64,000 bases of DNA, from assembly GCA_001599755.1 (NCBI GenBank), contig BCHX01000005.1, positions 2,476,409-2,540,408 on the forward strand, in the 5' to 3' direction. The DNA is from Gliomastix tumulicola (lineage: Eukaryota > Ascomycota > Sordariomycetes > Hypocreales > Bionectriaceae). A program made the position numbers and the translations under genes. The notes under the pieces are model-generated. The model saw only the letters and a list, made by a program, of their open reading frames with translations, was not told the origin of the DNA and searched no databases. Below, piece after piece: positions 43,626 to 54,480 of this stretch (the stretch's first letter is position 1; each line of letters begins with the position of its first letter).

Positions 43626-44816
43626 TCGGAAATGTTGGCTGGGCGCTTTTTCTGCCCGGCCTTTCATCGCGCTTCCCTTTTCGCTTCTTTTCTTTTCCTT
43701 CATGACGTGATGGTGTTTCTCTCTCTTCTCGACAGACAATCCGGGTGTTCCAAAGATAAAGGAACAGTTCGCGGACCGGCGTTCAGGTATTATTGAGGGC
43801 CTTCTTTTTTTTTTTCTTTGACTACGCACAGGCCAATACACCTGTACAATTATTACTTATGGACTGGAAAGATAATCCAGCCGTGGAGCGCAAAGGGTTT
43901 GATTTTCTTTATCTTGGGGTTGGTGTTGAGGACAGCCATGCTATCACCGGCGAGACCGGTCAAAGATTGTTATAAATAGTTGGGTCCAAGGGCTGGGGAT
44001 TCGTTGTATTATTATCATTCATGACGCTCATTCATGACCTGTATGGAGGAGATTTAGATGGGCGACCTAATTTCAAAATGGTTTCTATTGCTTTTGCCTC
44101 CAAAACAAGCGTGAAGGGAGCCCAGTGTGATGGCGGATTTCCAGACACTGGGTACAGCGGCTTCGGGCAGAAAAATTGAATGGCTGCACACCATCTTCTC
44201 GCTGCCAAGACACGGGGGAGACTTCCAGTCTTGGTGCAATGTGAGACAGCGGTGCACTTTTGTCTCATCTAGCGTGCTGTGCGAATGAGTCCGAGTGTGA
44301 TTCTCCCTCCCGATGTGAGTCACGGCCAAGTCGGCTGTGTCACTATTTAATACCGAGGCGATCCTACTCCTCCTTGTAGGTTCTAACATCGCAGATAAGG
44401 CATCGCTTTTGCCATCAAATGTGAAAAATTTAAAAAAAGAAATCTTGAAAATGGGCGCAATGCTGGTCCACTGCTGAGTACCAAACCGAGCGCCGAGACA
44501 CGCATGAAGGCGTCCGAATCACGACAGCGTGCGCCCGCTCTTTGAGTCACGGGCCACGTCTCTTTGTGACGTTAGCATGGGTGCCTCGTGCCAGGATAAA
44601 CGCAGAGTAAACTTGAAAAATACCCTTAAAAGTCGAACCGAGTGCTGCAAGGCGTACAGCAAGGCAATCCTTTGTCTCGCCTGAGGGGTGGGTACCAAGA
44701 CATTGAACGGCCAAGTCAGCTCTGCGTGCAACGTTTCAAACAACACGGGAATAGGCGATAGACAAGTTGTCCAGATGTGCTGCCTGAGGTTCTTGCTCAA
44801 GCAGCGGCGGGGACAT
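43626..44816. other. Convergent intergenic, BTB gene / CSN12
   Basis: About 1.2 kb with A- and T-runs (43805-43816; 44431-44440). It is longer than most 3'-3' gaps here, but no protein-like frame or RNA fold was recognised. Confidence 0.5.
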
Positions 44817-46487
44817 TTACACGCCTGTACCGGGAAAGGCACCCTTCTTGGACAGCACGATGATGCCCCGCTCGCGTGCTATGTAGCCCTTCATCAACTC
44901 CTATATTGCAAATAATGTTAGAAATTTGCGATAGGTTCGAGAGGTACGAGACACTTCGGGAGGGGCTGTCGATTACCTTGTAGATCATGTTAGCCACAAG
45001 GCACTCAACCTCATCCGCGTCGATCGCCTCGCCACCACTGCCAGTACTAATGGCAGCCTGGAACTCAGCGAGCGGCACACGAGTGCGCCTGACCGGTGTG
45101 GCGTTCTCCTCTTTCGGCTCCTCGTAACCTCCGGCGAGGAACACCTTGCGGAGTAGATTGCGTAGAGCAATATCCCGGCCACGCTCCAGTGTCAGGTAGA
45201 TGCGGTGCTTGACGAATTCATCCTCTCCCTCTTGGAGAGCGAGATCAAAGGCCCGTAGATCGCCTTGGCGAATGCATTTCGCAAGCGGCAAGAATAGTTT
45301 CTGCAACTTCGGGTAGGGCTCGAGGAGCTTCTTCGTTGGTAGCTCGTGGCTCGTGAGAAGCCGGCAAGGGATGAGGTAAATGAGGATTCGCCTGTGATGA
45401 TTAGTCTTGAGGTATCAATGTTTGTGCAAGGTTGACATACTCGATATTGGCCGTGGCGGATCGGGGGCAGAGCATCCAGGCCTCTTGCAAGTGCTTTTCA
45501 GCCTTTGATTGATGATTAGCTGCGCAGCCGATATCACGAAGAATATATGGGGTACACACCTGGAGATAGTTCTCCTCAAGAAAATACAATACACCTTCGT
45601 AGAACTTGAAGGTGACCCTCTGGGACTTCGGGAATGCCTCGAGCGGTGGCAGAGTTCCCGTCTCGTTCATAGTTCTGAGGCTCGTCAAGATATTCCTCGA
45701 TAGCGAAGCCGAGTTGAGCCTGAAGTAGGTCTTGAACAGAAGATTGACGAGGAAGTATATCCCCCACTTCCGGGATTCCTCGAGCGGCGCTCTACACCAA
45801 GACATTTATTAGCAAACGCTACCGAGGGGTGACGGCGGGGGATCGTTAATTACCTGTCACTGGCACAGAGAGTGAACATTCGCTTCAGGTGCTGTTCACA
45901 GTCTCTGAGCTGAGCCTGCAGTGCTGTTTCTGGATCCAGGTCATCCTGGCCGAGAATCTCGCCAGCAGTGGTCGCAGTGGCACTGCGGATGCGCTCCTCG
46001 TCGGATTTGATCGCAAACAACCTGAGGTATCTGCCAGCCAGATACAGAATGGGTATCGTCCATGCCTCGAATCCGTGGGTGGAGTAGCCTCGTGTCAATG
46101 CTGTTGTGAGATCTTTCCATGCGTCGTACACCTTTGTCCATGTTGACTATTCACTCATTAGCATAATGCTCCTCATGAGAACACAAAAGGTGCCAGGCTG
46201 ACCTTGCCAGTTTCGCCCAACTTGATCTCACGAACGGCAACCCAATATGCGGCGTAGACCTCTACCCAGCCGTTCAGCTCATTTGCCTTCAGGGAGCCCC
46301 GGTGATTGCTGTTGTGCTTGATGAAGTGCTTGATGTCGCCCTTCACATTGTGGGAGTTGGTGCTTTGCCAGATCGATTCCAGCTTGTGAGGCGCGTCTGG
46401 TGGTGCCACAGGTGACAGCGTCTGGGCAATGGCATAGCCATTCCGCGTCGCATGCGCTGCGGCGAACTCTTGGCACAATTCATTCAT
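44817..46487 (-). CDS. CSN12: CSN12 / Thp1-type PCI-domain protein
   Basis: Six exons are deduced: 46487-46203, 46146-45854, 45791-45560, 45502-45441, 45391-44977 and 44900-44817, giving 456 residues. The N-terminus (MNELCQEFAAAHATRNGYAIA) and a Trp/Tyr-rich helical repeat region lead to ESRKWGIYFLVNLLFKTYFRLN. Next are GVLYFLEENYLQAEKHLQEAWMLCP, then RILIYLIPCRLLTSHELPTKKLLEPYPKL. The C-terminal PCI winged-helix region ends ELMKGYIARERGIIVLSKKGAFP. This is the CSN12 / yeast Csn12-Thp1 family. Members bind Sem1-type partners and function with the COP9 signalosome or in TREX-2-like mRNA export and splicing. Length and every block agree with the family. It is divergent from RPL20 across a promoter with three CACGTG E-boxes. 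Confidence 0.93.
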
Positions 46488-47174
46488 TGTTCCTCAGTTG
46501 GCGGGGTACGAGAGTGAACTTCTGCGTGAGGATGGAGAGTGTGGAAATTTTGAGGTCCAAAATTTGGCGCCGGCCGCTTCTCAAATGAGGTGTGATGAGC
46601 TGGGAGGCTCAGTTTGGGTCTATTCTGACTTTCGGTGGCGGCCGAGCTGTTGTTGAAGAAAGAATGCGAGTGCTGCCCAAGCTCGTGGTTGCCTCTCTAC
46701 GATCACGTGCACTGACCACGCATTTTCATATACACACCTGAAGGTTTTCGAATCAATGTCAACGAAGGATTGGCGTCCACTCATCAATCATATAAAATGA
46801 CCTCTTGTTGTACTCTCCGCTCGCTTGGGTCGTCCAAAGGTAAGACGAGTTGCACGAGGTGACTACCCATCACGTGATGTCCTCAGTCCACCAACTGGCT
46901 CATCCTGAAAAAGATACGTACCTTGGACGTAGAATTCTGCACGTGACTCAGCACAACTTGCGGGGCTCATCCAGCCAATCGCTGGTGGGGCCTGAGCCCT
47001 CCAGAAATGTCTCCACCCCTTGCCCTCGATCATACCGCACACAAAAATTTCCCCAAGACTTCAACTTTGGCCATCACCACATCCGACGCAGTTGACGACA
47101 CATTCAACCGCAACAGTAAGTCGACCTACGGGCGCATCTATTCTCACTTGATTCCATGCTAACAATAACTCTAG
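46488..47174. promoter_or_regulatory. Divergent CSN12 / RPL20 promoter with three CACGTG E-boxes
   Basis: CACGTG cores lie at 46704-46709, 46871-46876 and 46940-46945, each in a purine-CACGTG-purine-like context. Basic helix-loop-helix factors such as Cbf1 bind this core and are known to regulate ribosomal-protein genes in some ascomycetes. A probable 5'-UTR intron occupies 47116-47174 (GTAAGT donor, GCTAAC branch site, CTCTAG acceptor). Confidence 0.55.
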
Positions 47175-48124
47175 ATGGGTAAGTTCAATGCCTTTTCTGA
47201 ACCACGAATCGATCCTGCCGCCGAGAATTGAGAATGGCCCGTCGACCGAACGAATTGAAATTGTAACATCTTCGACTTCGAGCTCGACCTACTTCGCAGA
47301 CTAGGCATGCAGCACTCTCGTGGATCATTCTCGGAGACCCTATCATGTTGCCGTCATGGGCTATGTCCGGCTTGAAGAATCAGACCGCGAACGAAATTCG
47401 ATTCACATATTCGGTTCTGGAGGCTCTCTACAGAAATTTGCTGCACCACAATCGACCCGGACACTCGCCAGAATCAATTCTCAGCGGCACGGATCTCCAG
47501 GCAGGAGGTGCAAATTACTGACTTGATCACTGCAGGCCGTCTTCAGGAATACGAGGTCATCGGGCGCCACCTGCCCACCGAGGCCAACCCTTCGCCCGCC
47601 CTCTACCGCATGACCATCTTCGCCCCCAACGAGACGGTCGCCAAGTCCCGCTTCTGGTACTTCTTGCGCGGTCTCAAGAAGGTCAAGAAGGCCACCGGCG
47701 AGATCGTCGGCGTCAAGACCATCCACGAGAAGCACCCCCAGAAGGTCAAGAACTTCGGCGTCTGGATCCGCTACGACTCGCGCTCGGGAACGCACAACAT
47801 GTACAAGGAGTACCGTGAGCTATCCCGAACCGACGCTGTCGAGGCCCTCTACTCCGACATGGCGGCTCGCCACCGCGCCCGCTTCAGGTCGATCCACGTG
47901 CGTGGCCCTTCTCTTCGTTCTTATCTTTTCGAGGACATGTTTTTGGCTGACTTTCGACGTGACAGGTTCTCCGCGTCGTCGAGCTCGAGAAGACCGAGGA
48001 TGTGAAGCGCCCCTACATCCGCCAGCTCCTCACCAAGGACCTCAGCTTCCCTCTCCCCCACCGCATCGCCAAGATCAGCACCAGCAAGATCTTCAGCGCC
48101 AAGCGACCTTCCACTTTCGCTTAG
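47175..48124 (+). CDS. RPL20: 60S ribosomal protein eL20 (L18a)
   Basis: Three coding exons, 47175-47178, 47536-47897 and 47966-48124, give 174 residues, the exact usual length of eL20. The protein begins MGRLQEYEVIGRHLPTEANP and contains KSRFWYFLRGLKKVKKATGE and YRELSRTDAVEALYSDMAARH. It ends KIFSAKRPSTFA, all strongly conserved in the large-subunit protein formerly called L18a. The first coding exon is only ATGG, four bases, flanked upstream by a probable 5'-UTR intron and downstream by a 357-nt intron. A search of that long intron by eye for box C/D snoRNA signals found none. As a ribosomal-protein gene it is expected to be highly expressed. The promoter carries CACGTG sites. Confidence 0.96.
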
Positions 48125-48374
48125 ATTTGATTTCAGGTACCGCGGACGGATGGGATGGCTTTGCGGGTGTTACTACGGTTTATGGAAATATCAGCTGCAT
48201 CAGCCTGCTAAAAGAAAATGGGCTACGAATGAAAAACAAAATTTCAAAACATTATCTCTGTTCCACCCCAGCCGTCCGTCATGTCATGATGAGTAAAAAA
48301 TTGGTCTTTTGGAGAGTCTACTAAACAAAGTACGCTTGGTGAGGGGAGTAGAGCTACCTATGTACGTACTACAC

Positions 48375-50562
48375 TCATGACGACTCGCCTGTTCCACTCC
48401 CTTCTGGCGAGAAGTCCATCTGTGTATCATTGAGGAAATCGACCCAGACACCCATATCCAGGGGCATGCCCGTGGTATGATCGAGACCGGCTGGAGATGT
48501 CGTAGGAAACTGGAAGAGGAAAGACGGGTCCGTGGCATCGTCAAAGGTAATCGGGAACTCGAGGGCTGGATCTAGGGCTGCTTGGGGCTGTGCGACGGCC
48601 GCTCCGCCTGAGAGTAGATCAATCGTAGGAGCCGAGTGACCTCCGGCTAATGATTTCTCGCACGCCTGGTCCAGAGACAAGTTGCCCATCATAGCGCCCG
48701 TCTTCGCCGCCTTAGCCTTGCGGTAAAGCTTTCTGATAGGCCGCCACAGAGGCCCGCTGGAAGAGTCAGCCACATTTTCCTTCCAACGAGGATAGACTTG
48801 GTCGACAATCTTCCATGCTCTGTTGACGAGCTCGCCGTCCCTCTGGACGCAGAGCTCAGCGAGCGCCACAGCCAAAGGATGCCATTGAACGTAGCAGTCC
48901 GTCCACCAGGCGAACCGGCCAGCCCAGGGCCCCTGCGTCATGCGCTCTGAGAGCTCCATGACAGACACTGCGGTGCGAAGCATGGTCTCCTGAGAGACTC
49001 GCATCGGCGTGACAGTAGGGTGAGCGGAGAAGGGATACTGCACGATGAGCCACAGCTTGAGAATGACCATGCGGGCAACCTCAGATGCATAGCGAGAGTT
49101 GAGGTGCGAAGGATCAGCGGTGTGGATGAAGTCGTTCTCCAGAGCTCGGACGTAGCCAATAAGCTCGTCTTCTGTGTGTAGAGTGTCTTGGCCATCCTCC
49201 GAGGTCTTAGTGTGAGGGTGGGTGATGTATCCGAAAACGCCACAGCGGGCCGTGCACATGCATATAATGTTGTCTGCCGGTGTAGCTTTAGGCACAAGAG
49301 AACCTTGTGAAGAAGGGCCAAAATCGTCGTCGTCGATGTTCGTCGGCAGGTGTGTATTATGCGAAGAAGACGTAAGGATGGCATCGGAGCCCCGATCCTC
49401 GGCAGCACGGATATCAATAACTGTAATGAAGTGCCAAAGACGGCGACGCATCTCTGCTTCAAATGTGGGGAAACGATGCCCGTCTCCGTCACGATGAAGG
49501 TTCATGGCTTGTGCAATGCGTATGACAGTCGATGTAAGGACCCAGGAAGCACGGCTAAGAGGGTAGCAGCGCAGCATCGTCTGCACGCCGTCAACAAATG
49601 CTCTCAACGATACAGCGGTAGGATAGAAAACTTACAACATAGATCGTCAAAGCCTGAAGGCTAATTAGAGTAGGCTGACTCAAGTAATCGGCTGCGGCAA
49701 GTGCCTTCTCAGTATTGAGGCGATAGTTGGAGGCCAGTTCCTGCTTTGAACGACCAAGCTGTCTCAAGCAGTCATCTTCACTCAGTGTCGTGACAGCCGC
49801 AAAATATACGGAGAATAGACGAGCATGCTGTGATGCCGATAAAGAACGGGAGGATGAGTTTGCGAACAGCTGCAGCTCATTGGAAAGGGTCGGCCGGTGA
49901 AGAATCTTCATGAGGGGATCGACGTTTCGGAGATAGATAGCCCACAGACGGAGAATCATATCACGAGGAGGGTGAGATGATTTCTCCTTATCGTGATAGC
50001 TGGGGTTTCCGAACATATACCCCGAAGGTGTGTCGAGCAATACCCCGGCAAGTGGCCCTTCGTAAGACTCGTTAGACTCTTCTTCAACCTCGTCTTCGAC
50101 GTCTTCTTGGTCTGAAGGCTCTTCTAACGCCTGCTTGATTCCGACCACCTCGTCGCAGAGGTTATTCCAGAACTCTGAGCTGAGGTAGCGGGCTGCAGTA
50201 TCGGCCGTGGTTGTCTGGGCGACATCAGACTGCACCGACGGGCCATCCCTGCTCGCCATGATGGTATCATCCTGAACGCTGAGGGGTTGGGCTCCAGATC
50301 CCTGTGGCTGCGACAGACGATCCAGTTCCTCCAGCATAGAGGGGTCAGCCTTGCCAACGATGCTCTCGAGGCGGCTAATCCTCTCAAGCAGTTCACTTTG
50401 ACGCGTCCTGGGAGCCCGTCGAGTGGGCTTCCTCGAGGGATAGACGCATTCGATGCCTACGCGGACGCATGGCGTGCACAATGGCTGGATCTTGTCGCAC
50501 TTGATTTTGCGCTGCCGGCAACTCGCGCAGCTGAGCACCTTTGCAGAGCGCTGTTCGCTCAT
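48375..50562 (-). CDS. Zn(II)2Cys6 transcription factor with fungal-specific regulatory domain
   Basis: Two exons, 50562-49636 and 49580-48375, separated by a 55-nt intron, give 710 residues. The N-terminal zinc cluster is CASCRQRKIKCDKIQPLC followed by TPC and VRVGIEC, i.e. Cys-x2-Cys-x6-Cys-x6-Cys-x2-Cys-x6-Cys. A dimerising coiled-coil-like segment (RQSELLERISRLESIVG) follows. The fungal transcription-factor middle homology domain spans roughly residues 190-520, with DMILRLWAIYLRNVDPLMKILHRPTL and VIRIAQAMNLHRDGDG as landmarks. The short intron was placed so that this domain keeps its usual spacing between LQALTIY and SRASW. The C-terminus is acidic and probably an activation region. Nothing nearby (GNAT, DUF1772) identifies its targets with confidence. 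Confidence 0.9.
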
Positions 50563-51133
50563 TCTGGGGGAATTGACTGGTGAATTATAGAAGAGATGTT
50601 AATGCCATAGGAGGTTGATGGCTGCGTGAGTTAGTAACACGATAATGCTGATGCCTCCAGCGTGAAACTCATTCTCTGTGAGCATCGATTACAGCACGAT
50701 TACCGTTGTGGGATTAGTTGAATTCGCGAAACAGTGCATTCTAGCAGAAACAGGCTTAGCTCCAGGTCAGGATATTGGTCCTAGTAGGTGCAAGTCTCCA
50801 CGGATATTGCAAGTCGGGACACGGCATCGACCCTGGTCTGTCTGACTCTGCCTGAGCCTGTCATACCCCGAATGAAGGTCGATGTCCGCTGGTTCGCCAG
50901 CATGTGCGTAACCGGAGTCAGCCACAGGCTCTCCTGTGCTGCAAGGCAGATATATCAAGCACCGTGACCAATTTTCCCAGTTGAGTCACACCGTCTCATC
51001 TCTACCCCGCCGGCCTTCCTACTACTAGTAGGACTAGGAAGCCGTCTGTTTGGAAATCTCGCAGTCTGAAATGTGTCGTTGCTCGTTGGATAAGTCTCCT
51101 GTTCATTCAGTCGTCCGGTAATCAATTGCCACA
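50563..51133. other. Divergent intergenic, Zn2Cys6 factor / GNAT gene
   Basis: About 570 bases of promoter and leaders for both genes. No conspicuous repeat or other gene. Confidence 0.5.
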
Positions 51134-51826
51134 ATGCCGTCCCCCACGACGTCCCAGGACTGGGTCACGGTGAAGACCACCCTGCCCAGCATTCCTTACC
51201 CTCCCATCGAATCCCGATCACCCATCAGGACGGAGCGCCTGCTGCTAAGGCCCTACCGAGAGTCGGACGCCGAGGAGCTGTACAACGTCCTCCGCTCGCA
51301 GCCCGAGGTGATGATCTTCACGGCCCGGGGGAAAGTGGATGAGAGCGTCGAGGTGACAAGGAAGAATATCCGAGCCAGGCTGCCGCCCAACGACCAGACC
51401 AACTATGACTGGATCATCTGCTCGGCCGAGACGGAGGAGCTCATCGGGATCGGGGGCTCCCACCAGAGGGTTTGTGATCTTGGCTGGCCGGCCTTGGGGT
51501 ACATGTTCCGGAAGGATGCGTGGGGCAAGGGCTACGGCACCGAATTCGCGAATGCGCTCCTGGACGCATGGTGGAAGCTGCCCCGGGAGGAGTTTGAGGT
51601 GAAGGTCGACCGGGACACGGTCGGGGCGGGGCAGGATGGCGACGTGGCGCCCGAGTGCATTGTCGGGATCACCACGGAGGAGAACAAAGCGAGCCAGCAT
51701 GTCATGGGCAAGGCGGGGATGAAGCTCGTCAAGATATGGCGGACGGAGGACTCGCACGAGGGAGGCGGACTGGTGGACTTGTATGTGTTTGCCGGTACGC
51801 GCCGGCCCGGAACAGCGACGGACTGA
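51134..51826 (+). CDS. GNAT-family N-acetyltransferase (RimJ/RimL-like)
   Basis: A single exon encodes 230 residues. The RimJ/RimL type of the GNAT fold is seen in the opening IRTERLLLRPYRESDAEEL, the strand TNYDWIICSAETEELIGIGG, and the acetyl-CoA loop region KDAWGKGYGTEFANALLDAWW (Gly-Lys-Gly-Tyr-Gly). Near the C-terminus VGITTEENKASQHVMGKAGMK is the usual NxxSxxVLxKxGF-like block. Such fungal enzymes acetylate small amines or protein N-termini, and substrates are rarely known. The start at 51134 is the only ATG upstream of the fold. The gene is unspliced. It is divergent from the Zn2Cys6 gene, about 570 bases apart, so a regulator-target pairing is possible but unproven. Confidence 0.88.
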   Translation: MPSPTTSQDWVTVKTTLPSIPYPPIESRSPIRTERLLLRPYRESDAEELYNVLRSQPEVMIFTARGKVDESVEVTRKNIRARLPPNDQTNYDWIICSAETEELIGIGGSHQRVCDLGWPALGYMFRKDAWGKGYGTEFANALLDAWWKLPREEFEVKVDRDTVGAGQDGDVAPECIVGITTEENKASQHVMGKAGMKLVKIWRTEDSHEGGGLVDLYVFAGTRRPGTATD

Positions 51827-52157
51827 AGACTTGTATGTTTACCGATCACGACCACCAAATGATGTGCATTGCAGTACTTATTCTCCCTCTAATAGCAAGC
51901 CTCCGCGCCGATGATTCGGACTGGTCGGACAATTGGGCATGTCCGTGGAAAGGTCCGGGTCCACAAATCCGGCACCGATCACCACATGGCGATCTGGTGA
52001 TATAGTTCCGTCCTACGTCAACATGATGCTATTCTCTCTGCTTCCATCGTCTTGTTAAAACCGAGGTGCCTGCCAAATAATTCATCTGTATAATCAAACA
52101 AGACTTCACAAGCCGTTCACAATCAAATCCCACCGCCGTCAATACAGTACGCACATC
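51827..52157. other. Intergenic, GNAT to DUF1772 gene
   Basis: About 330 bases: 3' region of the GNAT gene and leader of the DUF1772 gene. Nothing else seen. Confidence 0.5.
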
Positions 52158-52705
52158 ATGGCCATCACAGCGCTCACTACGCCGGGGCTCCTTGCCGTTG
52201 CCACGGGGCTCGTAGGGTCCGCATGGGCTTCAGGTTCGGATTCTATCTCCTTCGTCGGTACTTCCAGATGCTGACAATAGTTGTTGTAGGCAGCATAGCG
52301 TCTATCACTTTGATCGGAGTTCCAGTGGCTCAGTCTTTCCCGGAGACCACCGCACAGATGTGGCATGGCATGTTCATTCGGGGAATGGCCGTCATGCCCA
52401 AGGTTGCTGTCACAGTCGGACTCTCTTATGCGTATGCTGCATACGAGGCGCGCGACCGTGGGGGGTATTGGAAAGGCTTCCTGAGCGCGGCTGGCCTTGT
52501 TGTGGCTATCATCCCGTTCACCTTGCTCTTCATGAACTCGACCAATGCTGCGCTCATTCACTCTGCGAGGGGGGCATCGACACTCACGGTAGCCCAGGAG
52601 TCGGAGCTGGTGTCAAAATGGGGTCTCTTGAACCTGATCAGGAGTTTCCTGCCCTTGACTGGAGCTGTGACTGGGCTAGTCACGCTGCTTGACAATCTCT
52701 CATGA
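52158..52705 (+). CDS. DUF1772 / anthrone-oxygenase-like membrane protein
   Basis: Two exons, 52158-52233 and 52290-52705 (56-nt intron, phase 1), give 163 residues. The chain has four hydrophobic helices: around residues 8-25, 24-40 continuing from SGSIASITLIGVPVA, a middle one near YAAYEARDRGGYWKGFLSAA, and the last near LTGAVTGLVTLLDNLS. The N-terminus reads MAITALTTPGLLAVATGLVG. DUF1772 includes small integral membrane proteins, and some members (e.g. in the HypC/AgnL2 group) act as anthrone oxygenases in polyketide pathways. There is no polyketide synthase in this window, so that role is not suggested here. The start was chosen because it gives the first helix directly. Confidence 0.8.
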
Positions 52706-52851
52706 GACGATAGGAGGGGGATTTTGTTGCGGATATCATATTCAGGATTGCTCCTACTGTTCTCTACTCAACTGCCTTAGCAACGTCGTGTTCATCGTCT
52801 GAATCATAATATCAAGCTCCTGCGAAAACAACCAAACAGTACTGTGTGAGC

Positions 52852-53548
52852 CTACTTCTTCGACTCGGCCCGCTTCTCGAAAGCCTGAAGCGCCTGGGGA
52901 CAATTGGATAAATTCGACTTTGGCTCCCAGGTGTTCTCCTTGGCAGGATAGCCCTTCCATTTGACCTGGTAGAAGTGCTCGTACGTGTCCGCATCGATGC
53001 GAGATGCGACAACCTTCTCCACCTCCCATTCGCGTCCTCTAGCCTTGACGGCGACCTTGGAATTGCCGGCGGTTTTCTTCGGGCGACCTCTGCCCTGACG
53101 GGTCTTCGTCGCTTGAGTTGCCTGTGTCGCCTGGGGCTGGGAAGCTGCGCGAGTCTTGGCTGCCCGAGGCTTGGCTACGCGACCTGACCGGCGTACTGGA
53201 AGCTGAGTGCTGGTGTCCTTGGTTTGGCGTACAGACTTGGGCTTGCGGCCTCGCTTGGCTCGCTTTGGGCCAGGATCTGAGGTCTCCTCCGGGGGTGTTT
53301 CGGGCGTTTCGCGCGCAGGCTGCGAGGAAACGATTGATTCACCCTCGTCATTGACTAGGTCTGAAGAGACGAGAGAGTCTTGACGGACGTGAGGCATATC
53401 TCCTCCTTGATGCCTACGGTGCTGTTAGCTGGCGCCGCGTTGCTTCAAAACGTTTCCGTTGGCTGCGACTTTGTACTCACGAGGGCATGTCTTCGCGATC
53501 AACTTCTACCTCACGGCCTACAAACACGGTCTGCTTCTTTGCCTCCAT
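52852..53548 (-). CDS. Chromodomain protein with AT-hook motifs
   Basis: Two exons, 53548-53481 and 53413-52852 (67-nt intron, GTGAGT donor, phase 2), give 209 residues. A chromodomain occupies residues 150-204. Its hallmarks are EWEVEKVVASRIDADTYEHF then YQVKWKGYPAKENTWEP, and aromatic-cage positions are filled (Trp in EWE, Trp in KWKGY, Tyr). Upstream are two AT-hook-like cores, RGRKPK (about 77-82) and RGRPKK (about 131-136), in a long basic Lys/Arg/Thr-rich region. No chromoshadow domain is present, so this is not a canonical HP1. It could read a methylated histone tail while binding AT-rich DNA (inference). An alternative is a start at 53397 (MPHVRQDS), which would drop the first exon; the spliced form is preferred because the join is in frame and the donor is good. 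Confidence 0.85.
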
Positions 53549-54480
53549 TCTCGCGAATAGCGTGTCAAACAGATTGAGATGGATGTGCGGGATTCGCGCT
53601 CTTAATCGTGCCATAAACCGGGAGGTGAGGCATAAATGAGATTGAGAGAGTGACGAGAACGTTCAGTGAAGATGCCGGATTGGGGTGCATGAGCGAGGTG
53701 AGGAATGAGAACGGTGTTGTGGTAAGAAGCGGATTGCCACGATTAGTGTTACGCCTGTTTGATTGCGGGAAGCTTATCAGGGTTTAGGAGTAACCCATTC
53801 AGGCACACCCATTCAATTGACGTGAGGGTGAGGTCTAGACCCTGGCCTATTCAGTGCTACATTGCATGCAAATAGGCCCTTGGGACTATCACACAAGCCC
53901 AGAGTAAGTTGTTGAGCACCTCTTCGTGGTGGTGACACAAGTTCAGGAAGATGTTAGGTAACATAAATAAGTGCCCAGAGGGCGCTAAGCGTGGGTACTG
54001 GTCCTCACTGCTAGTATTTTGTCACCCTTCTACAGGGATCCCCACCTCAAGCACCCTACCTATAGTGATGCCTGTTAGCCACTGTGCCTGCCCCATGATC
54101 CATTGATCTCCACTGCAGGAGCGCGCCTCCAAAAACGCGTGCAACCGCGAAACGTGACTAATGTCGCGTAAAGAGGTCCAGGGTCGGAGATTTCTTCCAT
54201 ATCGCCTGCATTTGTCGATGCTGGTTGGCGTGGTCGCTACCAAGATACGCAATCAGCTTGATTTATCCCATTTCCTTCCCCATATCTTAGTTGGGAGCTT
54301 CAGCGATCCTCTTGTCAATAGTTCAGCCCAGTTCCTCTTGTTTTATTCGATTTTTCTGGTTTCTTTCCCTGCGGTCGTACAGTTGGTCTATTTCCCAGTT
54401 ATGGTATTATTCGGCGTCCAATCTTTCACGGCCACTTCCTAGCTGCCCAGATCGCCATTTGTCGCTGCGCTCTTGCAGCC
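53549..54480. promoter_or_regulatory. Divergent promoter, chromodomain gene / RIF1
   Basis: About 930 bases shared between two nuclear chromatin genes. It becomes T/C-rich toward the RIF1 start. No motif is singled out. Confidence 0.45.

Noticed and set aside
47179..47535. Possible snoRNA in the long RPL20 intron
   Set aside because: No TGATGA box C was found, only CTGA-like box D strings, which occur by chance.
48375..51826. Zn2Cys6 regulator and GNAT gene as a regulator-target pair
   Set aside because: Divergent arrangement alone is too weak; no shared motif was found.
52158..52705. DUF1772 gene as sign of a polyketide cluster
   Set aside because: No polyketide synthase or tailoring genes lie nearby; neighbours are housekeeping genes.
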